The notes beneath the pieces were generated by a model, which saw only the letters and a program-made list of their open reading frames with translations, was not told the DNA's origin and made no database searches. Of a stretch of 64,000 nt of DNA, positions 58,554 through 64,000 are shown in pieces (positions within the stretch are counted from its first letter, which is position 1; every line of letters starts with the position of its first letter). The position numbers and the translations under genes were made by a program. This stretch comes from Pseudomonas monteilii NBRC 103158 = DSM 14164. GTDB lineage: Bacteria > Pseudomonadota > Gammaproteobacteria > Pseudomonadales > Pseudomonadaceae. The stretch is taken from positions 1 through 64,000 of the forward strand of contig NZ_BBIS01000048.1 in NCBI RefSeq assembly GCF_000730605.1, given 5' to 3'.

Positions 58554-59266
58554 TGCGTTTCTCTCCTTCACTTGAACAGGGCCGCCTGCTGCGCCGCTAC
58601 AAGCGCTTTCTGGCCGATATCGAACTGGCCAGCGGTGAGCAGTTGACCATTCACTGCCCGAACACCGGCTCCATGCTCAACTGCATGCGTGAAGGCGGGC
58701 AGGTGTGGTTCAGCCGCTCCAACGACCCCAAGCGCAAGCTGCCGGGCACCTGGGAAATCAGCGAAACGCCGCAGGGTCGGCTGGCCTGTGTGAATACCGG
58801 GCGGGCCAATGCGCTGGTCGAGGAGGCATTGAGGGCAGGCGTGATTGTCGAGCTGGCCGGTTTCACGGCGCTCAAGCGCGAAGTGGCTTACGGCGAGGAA
58901 GGCAGCCGGATCGACTTTCGCCTGGAGTTTGACGGTGCGCCCGTGTATGTCGAGGTCAAGAGCGTGACTTTGGGCTACCCCGACAGCACGGTCGCAGCGT
59001 TCCCGGATGCGGTGACCCAGCGCGGTGCAAAGCACCTGCGCGAGTTGGCCACGCTGGCCCGGCAGGGCGTACGGGCGGTACAACTGTATTGCGTGAACCT
59101 GACCGGTATCGATGCCGTGCGCCCGGCCGAGGAAATCGACGGTGCCTACGCTCAGGCCCTGCGTGCCGCGGTAGCCGACGGAGTGGAGGTACTGGCTTAC
59201 GGTGCCCGCCTGGACGCTGAAGGCATCGTCATCGACCGCCGGTTGCCAGTGCTGCTCAACCCTTGA
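58553..59266 (+). CDS. sfsA: sugar fermentation stimulation protein A homologue
   Basis: A 237-residue SfsA-family protein with an N-terminal OB-like region (RRYKRFLADIEL, HCPNTGSMLNCM) and a nuclease-like core (RIDFRLE, VYVEVKSVTL, FPDAVTQRG). It has been described as a DNA-binding protein linked to maltose metabolism in E. coli, but its biochemical role is uncertain. It overlaps the aminotransferase by one base and converges on the Rieske gene with an 11-base overlap. Confidence 0.93.
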   Translation: MRFSPSLEQGRLLRRYKRFLADIELASGEQLTIHCPNTGSMLNCMREGGQVWFSRSNDPKRKLPGTWEISETPQGRLACVNTGRANALVEEALRAGVIVELAGFTALKREVAYGEEGSRIDFRLEFDGAPVYVEVKSVTLGYPDSTVAAFPDAVTQRGAKHLRELATLARQGVRAVQLYCVNLTGIDAVRPAEEIDGAYAQALRAAVADGVEVLAYGARLDAEGIVIDRRLPVLLNP

Positions 59267-59573
59267 ACCAGATACCCTGGCTGTCTTCGTGGCAGCCCAT
59301 GGGCTGAAGTTGCTCTCCTTCACAGGGGCCGGCCACACATTCGCCGCTTTCTATTAGGAACAGCGCGCCGTGGTGGGCACAGTGGATGAGGCTGGCGCTG
59401 TCATCCAGAAACGCGTCTTCTGCCCAGTTCAGCGGGATCCCCCGATGCGGGCAGCGATTGCGGTACAGGTACACCTGGCCCTGGCGGCGTACGCCGAACA
59501 GTTCGACGCCGTCTACGCTGAAGGCGCGGCTTTGGCCTTCGGCCAGGCCGTGGGAAGTACAAAGGAAGTGCAT
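59256..59573 (-). CDS. Rieske [2Fe-2S] ferredoxin-like protein
   Basis: A 105-residue small Rieske protein. The cluster ligands are in CPHRGIPL (Cys, His) and CAHHGALF (Cys, His), with a normal spacing of about 20 residues. It has no membrane anchor or signal peptide, so it is a soluble electron carrier or an oxygenase accessory. The partner is unknown. Its 3' end overlaps the sfsA 3' end by 11 bases, tail to tail. Confidence 0.9.
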   Translation of the reverse strand: MHFLCTSHGLAEGQSRAFSVDGVELFGVRRQGQVYLYRNRCPHRGIPLNWAEDAFLDDSASLIHCAHHGALFLIESGECVAGPCEGEQLQPMGCHEDSQGIWFKG

Positions 59574-59604
59574 GGCAAGGACGACTCGTGAAACAGATGA
59601 TGGC

Positions 59605-59632
59605 TTGACGCGCCAATGCGAATAATTATCAA
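59605..59632 (+). promoter_or_regulatory. Fur-controlled promoter of the haem-uptake operon
   Basis: -35 TTGACG (59605-59610), 16-base spacer, -10 TATCAA (59627-59632). A Fur box TGCGAAT-A-ATTATCA (59617-59631) fits the 7-1-7 pattern TGATAAT-N-ATTATCA with two mismatches and covers the -10. It lies 90 bases before hmuT. Confidence 0.8.
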
Positions 59633-59721
59633 ATTGCCCGCATTCGCTGCGCCTGGCTACCTATGGTGCGCAGTTCTGCCGCCCGCCACAAGGCGCGCGG
59701 CCCGCCTTAAGAAGGAACCCG

Positions 59722-60606
59722 ATGATGCGCCGTCCCGTCGCCTTGCTCGCGCTGTGCGCAAGCCTTGTGCTCTCTACCCAGGCCTTGGCGGCCGAGCTGC
59801 CGCAACGCTGGGTCAGCGCGGGTGGTGCACTGAGTGAGTGGATAACTGCGCTGGGCGGTGAAGCGCGGCTGGTGGGGGTTGATACCACCAGCCAGCACCC
59901 GGCATCGTTGAAATCACTGCCTAGCGTGGGTTATCAGCGGCAACTGTCGGCAGAAGGCATCCTCAGCCTGCGACCGGATGTGCTGGTGGGCACCGAAGAA
60001 ATGGGCCCGCCACCGGTGCTGGCGCAAATCCGCAAGGCGGGTGTGCAGGTGGAGTTGTTTTCCAGCAAGGCCGAGCTGTCGGCGGTGGATGAAAACCTCA
60101 AGTACCTGGGCCAGTTGCTTGGCGCCGAGCAGCAAGCGTCGGCGTTGGCGGCCAGTTACCACCAGCAACTTGAGGGTTTGCAGGCCAAGGTCAAGCAGGC
60201 CCAGGCAGGGCACAAGGCGCCGGGCGTGCTGCTACTCGTCGGGCATGCCGGTGCCAAGCCGCTGATTGCCGGGCAGGGCACTGCGGGTGACTGGCTGTTG
60301 GGCCAGGCGGGTGGGCGTAACCTGGCAGCGCATCAGGGTTACAAGAATTTCTCCAACGAAGCACTGGCCGCGCTGGACCCGGATGTGATCGTGTTCTCCG
60401 ACCGGGCGTTGGCCGATGAGCAGGCCTTGCAGGCGCTGCTGAAAGAAAACCCCGCGCTGGCGGCGTCCCGTGCAGTGCGTGAGAAGCGCCTTGTATCGCT
60501 TGACCCAACATTGCTGGTCGGCGGTCTTGGGCCACGCCTGCCGGCTACCTTGCAGTCGCTGGCTGCCAACTTCTACCCGGCGGCCAAGGCCAGCTTTGCA
60601 CAATGA
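59722..60606 (+). CDS. hmuT: periplasmic haem-binding protein
   Basis: A 294-residue substrate-binding protein of a haem ABC importer (HmuT/PhuT family). It has a signal peptide (RRPVALLALCASLVLSTQ, cleavage near ALAA-E) and two lobes joined by a long helix. The likely haem-ligand tyrosine is Tyr71 in VGYQRQLSAEG, the same context as in PhuT/ShuT. The start overlaps no other gene; an adjacent second ATG is possible. Its end overlaps hmuU by 4 bases (ATGA). Confidence 0.93.
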   Translation: MMRRPVALLALCASLVLSTQALAAELPQRWVSAGGALSEWITALGGEARLVGVDTTSQHPASLKSLPSVGYQRQLSAEGILSLRPDVLVGTEEMGPPPVLAQIRKAGVQVELFSSKAELSAVDENLKYLGQLLGAEQQASALAASYHQQLEGLQAKVKQAQAGHKAPGVLLLVGHAGAKPLIAGQGTAGDWLLGQAGGRNLAAHQGYKNFSNEALAALDPDVIVFSDRALADEQALQALLKENPALAASRAVREKRLVSLDPTLLVGGLGPRLPATLQSLAANFYPAAKASFAQ

Positions 60607-61640
60607 AGCAGCGGGTGCAGCCACGTACGTTGTTCATTTGCCTGAGCCTGTTGTGCCTGTTGGCGGTCTGGCTGTCGTTGGCCTTGGGGCCGGTCAGCCT
60701 GCCGCTGTTCGACACCCTGCGCGCCGGCCTGCGCCTGCTGGGGCTGCCGATTGCGGCTGACGGCCTGCAACAGGCCGAGATGATCCTGGGCCAGATCCGC
60801 CTGCCGCGTACCCTGTTGGGGTTGGCGGTGGGCGCGGTGCTCGCGCTGTCCGGTGTGGCCATGCAGGGGCTGTTCCGTAACCCGCTGGCCGACCCAGGGC
60901 TGGTGGGGGTGGCCGCCGGGGCTGCGATGGGGGCTGCGGTCGCGATTGTCGGTGGTGCCTGGTTTGGTGGCATGCCGGAGGCCTTCGCGCCCTATTTGCT
61001 GTCCTTTTGCGCGTTTGTCGGGGGGCTTGGGGTAACCGCGCTGGTTTACCGCCTGGGGCGGCGCGATGGGCAGACCAACGTGGCCACGATGCTGCTGGCC
61101 GGTGTGGCCATGACCGCGCTGGGCGGCGCGGCCGTGGGGCTGTTCTCCTACTTGGCCGACGACACTACCCTGCGCACCCTGACATTCTGGAACCTCGGGA
61201 GCCTGAACGGCGCGAGCTACGAGCGGCTGTGGCCGCTGCTGCTGGTGGCGGCGGGGGTAGCGGTGTGGCTGCCGCGCCGGGCCAAGGCACTGAATGCCCT
61301 GTTGCTTGGAGAGTCTGAGGCGCGCCACCTGGGTGTTGATGTGGAGCGACTCAAGCGTGAGCTGGTGTTCTGCACGGCGCTGGGGGTGGGGGCAGCAGTG
61401 GCTGCCGCTGGGCTGATCGGTTTCATCGGCCTGGTGGTGCCACACCTGGTGCGCTTGCTGGCCGGGCCTGATCACCGGGTGGTGCTGCCGGCTTCGTTGC
61501 TGGCGGGTGGCGTGCTGATGCTGTTTGCCGACTTGGCCGCGCGGCTGCTGCTGGCGCCTGCCGAGTTGCCGATCGGTATCGTCACGGCCTTTATCGGTGC
61601 GCCGTTCTTCCTGTTCTTGCTGATACGAGGGCGCAGCTGA
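60603..61640 (+). CDS. hmuU: haem ABC transporter permease
   Basis: A 345-residue FecCD-family inner-membrane permease with about 10 hydrophobic segments. It has the N-terminal motif LGQIRLPRTLLGLAVGAVLA, the EAA-like coupling region (LGESEARHLGVDVERLK), and C-terminal GLVVPHLVRLLAGPDHR. It overlaps hmuT at its start and hmuV at its end (TGATG). Confidence 0.95.
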   Translation: MKQRVQPRTLFICLSLLCLLAVWLSLALGPVSLPLFDTLRAGLRLLGLPIAADGLQQAEMILGQIRLPRTLLGLAVGAVLALSGVAMQGLFRNPLADPGLVGVAAGAAMGAAVAIVGGAWFGGMPEAFAPYLLSFCAFVGGLGVTALVYRLGRRDGQTNVATMLLAGVAMTALGGAAVGLFSYLADDTTLRTLTFWNLGSLNGASYERLWPLLLVAAGVAVWLPRRAKALNALLLGESEARHLGVDVERLKRELVFCTALGVGAAVAAAGLIGFIGLVVPHLVRLLAGPDHRVVLPASLLAGGVLMLFADLAARLLLAPAELPIGIVTAFIGAPFFLFLLIRGRS

Positions 61641-62407
61641 TGTTGCAAGTGGAAGGGCTGCACCTGCGGCGGGGCAGTAATGAGGTGCTGCATGACATTC
61701 ACCTGCAACTGAGCCCGGGGCAGGTTGTGGGTGTGCTAGGCCCCAACGGTGCTGGCAAAAGCAGCCTGTTGGGGGTGCTGTGTGGCGAACTGGCACCGGA
61801 CCGTGGGCAGGTAACGCTGCAGGGACGGCCACTGGCTGACTGGGGTGGGCAGGAGCGTGCCAGGCGCCTGGCCGTGCTGCCGCAGGTGTCCAGCCTGGGC
61901 TTCTCCTTCCGGGTCGAGGAGGTTGTGAGCATGGGGCGCATGCCGCATGGCACCGGGCAGCGGCGCGATGCAGAAATTGTCGAGGCGGCCTTGCAGGCGG
62001 CAGATGCCTGGCATCTGGTGGACCGCAGTTACCTGGCGTTATCGGGCGGTGAGCGGCAGCGAGTACACCTGGCCCGCGTGCTGGCGCAGTTGTGGCCGGG
62101 CGAAGAGGGCACCACGCTGCTGCTCGACGAGCCCACCTCGATGCTCGACCCGCTGCACCAGCACACGACGCTGGAGTCTGTACGCCGTTTCGCCGACCGT
62201 GGCGCCGCAGTGCTGGTGATCCTGCACGACTTGAACCTGGCGGCGCGTTACTGTGACCGTATCCTGTTGCTGGAACAGGGGCGCTGCCATGCCTTTGCCA
62301 CGCCCGAGGCGGTGTTGACACCCGCAGCGTTGAAAGCGGTATACGGTATTGACGTGCTGGTGCAGGCACACCCGGAGCGTGGGCACCCGCTGATCATCAC
62401 CCGCTAG
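61640..62407 (+). CDS. hmuV: haem ABC transporter ATP-binding protein
   Basis: A 255-residue ATPase. It has Walker A GPNGAGKS (34-41), signature LSGGERQRVHLARVL near 134, Walker B LLLDEPTSMLD near 163, and H-loop VILHDLNLAARY. It powers HmuU and is translationally coupled to it. No TonB receptor or haem oxygenase gene lies in the window, so the outer-membrane step is encoded elsewhere. Confidence 0.96.
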   Translation: MLQVEGLHLRRGSNEVLHDIHLQLSPGQVVGVLGPNGAGKSSLLGVLCGELAPDRGQVTLQGRPLADWGGQERARRLAVLPQVSSLGFSFRVEEVVSMGRMPHGTGQRRDAEIVEAALQAADAWHLVDRSYLALSGGERQRVHLARVLAQLWPGEEGTTLLLDEPTSMLDPLHQHTTLESVRRFADRGAAVLVILHDLNLAARYCDRILLLEQGRCHAFATPEAVLTPAALKAVYGIDVLVQAHPERGHPLIITR

Positions 62408-62419
62408 GAGGCATTGCCG

Positions 62420-63304
62420 ATGCGTCATCTGCTGCTGTCTGGTCTGATGCTATGCCTGATGCTGTCACTGGGTGGCTGCCAGGCCAGCTTGCCGCCATTA
62501 CCCGCCTGGCAGAGCAGTGAAGGGCGCACGCATGCCGAGTTGGGGCACATCATCGACCTTGCCAGTGGACAGTTGATCAGCCCTGAGCAGTTGGTGCAGC
62601 GCTTGGCAGACGCTCCCCGAGTCATGGTGGGCGAGAAGCACGACAACCCCGATCATCATGCGCTGCAGCTTTGGCTGCTACGCGCTTTGCAAGCTCGGCG
62701 CGCGCAAGGCAGCCTCTTGCTGGAAATGCTGCAGCCAGAGCAGCAACCGCTGGTCGACAAGGTGCAGGCGCACGCTGTGCCGGCAGACTTGCCCAAGGCT
62801 CTGGCGTGGCAAGAGGGTTGGGATTGGACGTTGTACGGGCCGATCGTGCGTGAGGCCTTGCAGCTGCGCGTGCCGCTGCTGGCGGCCAACCTGTCGCCTG
62901 GCGAGATGCGCCAGGCTTATCGGCAGCCCGCTTCGTTAAAGGGTGATAAGTCCAATGCTCCAACGGTAAAGGCTGCGTTGCTGGAGCAAGTGCGCGCTGG
63001 GCATTGCGGGATGCTGCCTGAAAGCCAGTTGCCAGCGATGCTGGCCGTGCAGCAACAGCGCGACCGGCGCATGGCCGAGCGCTTGCTGGCGGCACCGCAG
63101 CCGGCGTTGCTGTTCGCAGGGGCCTTTCACGCGCGCAAGGACTTGGGCGTGCCGTTGCATCTGGCTGATCTGGGCGCATCGGGGCAGAGCAAGGTACTGC
63201 TGCTTACCGAGGTGGGCGAGCAGGTTGAGCCGGGCGAGGCGGACTACGTGTGGTACACGGCGGCGATGCCGGAGCAGGACTATTGCGCGCAGTTTCGTCA
63301 GTAA
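62420..63304 (+). CDS. ChaN-family haem-binding lipoprotein
   Basis: A 294-residue lipoprotein: signal peptide with lipobox LGGC (Cys at about residue 20), then the ChaN (DUF399) domain with VMVGEKHDNPDHHALQL and ALLFAGAFHARKDLGVP. ChaN homologues bind haem and occur beside haem importers (PhuW in P. aeruginosa). I chose the ATG at 62420, 8 bases after AGGAGG; the TTG at 62414 is only 2 bases from it. It follows hmuV by 12 bases, so it is the fourth gene of the operon. Confidence 0.9.
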   Translation: MRHLLLSGLMLCLMLSLGGCQASLPPLPAWQSSEGRTHAELGHIIDLASGQLISPEQLVQRLADAPRVMVGEKHDNPDHHALQLWLLRALQARRAQGSLLLEMLQPEQQPLVDKVQAHAVPADLPKALAWQEGWDWTLYGPIVREALQLRVPLLAANLSPGEMRQAYRQPASLKGDKSNAPTVKAALLEQVRAGHCGMLPESQLPAMLAVQQQRDRRMAERLLAAPQPALLFAGAFHARKDLGVPLHLADLGASGQSKVLLLTEVGEQVEPGEADYVWYTAAMPEQDYCAQFRQ

Positions 63305-63350
63305 TGTGAGCCGTGACAGGGTCACGCCAGGCGATACAAAACCTACAGGC

Positions 63351-63464
63351 AAAAAAAGACCCGGCAAATTGCCGGGTCAATAACCGTGATTAGCCTGATG
63401 AGGAGATAATCTGAGAGTCCGAACCAGGGGCTCTTAGCTTATCCAACCAGTCTCGCGACCAGTT
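63351..63464 (-). ncRNA. prrF: PrrF-type iron-responsive sRNA
   Basis: A minus-strand RNA of about 114 nt beginning AACTGGTCGCGAG at 63464 and ending in the terminator GACCCGGC-AATTT-GCCGGGTC plus U-run (63378-63351). The central segment CAGATTATCTCCTCATCAGG (63412-63393) is the conserved PrrF antisense core that base-pairs with mRNAs of iron-containing proteins, such as sodB and sdh, when iron is low. It is downstream of and convergent with the haem operon. Recognition is from the sequence itself, without a search. Confidence 0.93.
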
Positions 63465-63470
63465 GTGATA

Positions 63471-63498
63471 ATCATAACAATTCTCATTTAGCCGTCAA
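63471..63498 (-). promoter_or_regulatory. Fur-regulated promoter of PrrF
   Basis: Minus strand: -35 TTGACG (63498-63493), 16-base spacer, -10 TATGAT (63476-63471), 6 bases before the RNA start. The spacer and -10 form a Fur box GAGAATTGTTATGATTATC-like tract (about 63486-63467), so Fe-Fur would block transcription. Confidence 0.85.
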
Positions 63499-63512
63499 TC
63501 CCCTTTCCACGA

Positions 63513-63791
63513 TTATTTTGGATTTTTTTGCGGAGGGTTCTTCGCGTCGAGTTGTTGGTTGAGTGCTTCTTTGCGTTCGAGCGGCAAATCGTTCCAGTGC
63601 ATGTCCAGCAGGGCGCCTTCAATGGCATACAACAGCACCTTTGATGCGCGAAACCCTCGTGTCTTCACGGCCTGGTACGCACCCACCGCGCCCAGGCGGC
63701 GCAAATCCGATGCACTGTGAATGCCGGCTGCGTGCAGCCACTGCGCAGAGGTCTTGCCAAGGTTCTTCAGATGCTGCAATTCATCGTTCAT
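63513..63791 (-). CDS. TfoX C-terminal-domain protein
   Basis: A 92-residue protein consisting of a TfoX/Sxy C-terminal-like helical domain (LKNLGKTSAQWLHAAGIHSA, LRRLGAVGAYQAVKTRG, and a C-terminal LERKEALNQQLDAKNP). It has no N-terminal TfoX domain. In enterobacteria Sxy/TfoX controls competence genes with CRP, but stand-alone C-terminal domains have no proven role. It lies just upstream of the PrrF promoter on the same strand. Confidence 0.85.
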   Translation of the reverse strand: MNDELQHLKNLGKTSAQWLHAAGIHSASDLRRLGAVGAYQAVKTRGFRASKVLLYAIEGALLDMHWNDLPLERKEALNQQLDAKNPPQKNPK

Positions 63792-63924
63792 CGAGCCTCC
63801 TTGCGATGGCTGAACGGGTCTGGGGGATAAATCGCGAGCAGGTCAGAGAGGAGTGTAGCGGGGGTTGGGAAATGCGCGGCCTTTTGCCATCGGGGGTGAC
63901 GAGATGCCTTGAGCGGCATGTGCC

Positions 63925-63955
63925 GGCCTCTTCGCGGGTAAACCCGCGAGAGGCC
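63925..63955. repeat. REP-like inverted repeat, copy 4 (imperfect)
   Basis: Left arm GGCCTCTTCGCGGG, loop TAAA, right arm CCCGCGAGAGGCC, which has lost one A compared with the other copies. It lies between the TfoX-like gene and the partial gene at the window edge. Confidence 0.85.
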
Positions 63956-63975
63956 GACACAGGAAAGCGGCGAAC

Positions 63976-64000
63976 TTACAGCCCAGGCAAGCGCTGGCGA
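63976..64000 (-). CDS. 3' end of an unidentified gene (truncated by the window)
   Basis: The minus strand gives a frame ending RQRLPGL followed by TAA (63978-63976), running off the window edge. Only about seven codons are visible, so no product can be assigned; coding is inferred from position after a REP element. Confidence 0.35.

Overview
The window is a chromosomal segment of a fluorescent pseudomonad, almost certainly the Pseudomonas putida group. The basis is the gene order (grpE-dnaK-dnaJ-dapB-carA-carB-greA, ftsH-folP-glmM-tpiA-secG-tRNA-rimP-nusA-infB-rbfA-truB-rpsO-pnp, cbrXAB-crcZ), high-GC codon use, a PrrF-type sRNA, and dispersed copies of the GGCCTCTTCGCGGG inverted repeat typical of P. 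putida. I see no prophage, insertion sequence, CRISPR array or genomic island. It is nearly all core genome, so the most interesting content is regulatory.

Layout. 1-6.8 kb: lactate utilisation (FAD/Fe-S D-lactate dehydrogenase, lldD, lldP, divergent lldR) with a clear LldR operator. 6.9-10.9 kb: smpB, ratA, bamE, fur and recN, with a LexA box before recN. 10.9-14.9 kb: heat-shock genes grpE, dnaK, dnaJ, with a near-perfect sigma-32 promoter before grpE and a second one overlapping the grpE stop codon. 14.9-21.4 kb: dapB, carA (TTG start, attenuator-like leader), carB, greA and a DUF4149 membrane protein. 21.4-28.0 kb: yhbY, rlmE, ftsH, folP, glmM, tpiA, secG. 28.0-37.2 kb: tRNA-Leu(GAG), initiator tRNA-fMet and the translation/RNA operon rimP-nusA-infB-rbfA-truB-rpsO-pnp.

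37.2-48.4 kb: a BON-domain periplasmic protein behind an apparent sigma-54 promoter with an IHF site and repeated upstream sites; a divergent monooxygenase/glyoxalase-fold pair sharing a palindromic operator; a large DUF748/AsmA-like envelope protein; an MpaB-family oxygenase; acs; pgi; panC and panB. 48.4-57.2 kb: folK, pcnB, the CrcZ sRNA, cbrB, cbrA, the small gene cbrX, gluQ and dksA. This equals the enterobacterial pan-folK-pcnB-gluQ-dksA-sfsA block with the CbrAB/CrcZ carbon-control module inserted. 57.2-64 kb: an aminotransferase, sfsA, a Rieske protein, a Fur-controlled haem ABC importer (hmuTUV) with a ChaN-like lipoprotein, a Fur-controlled PrrF sRNA, a TfoX C-terminal-domain protein and the 3' end of an unidentified gene.

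How it fits together. CbrA/CbrB sense carbon/nitrogen status and activate crcZ from a sigma-54 promoter. CrcZ, with six A-rich motifs, titrates Hfq/Crc and relieves catabolite repression. Fur is encoded here, and two of its likely targets (the hmu promoter and PrrF) lie about 50 kb away in the same window.
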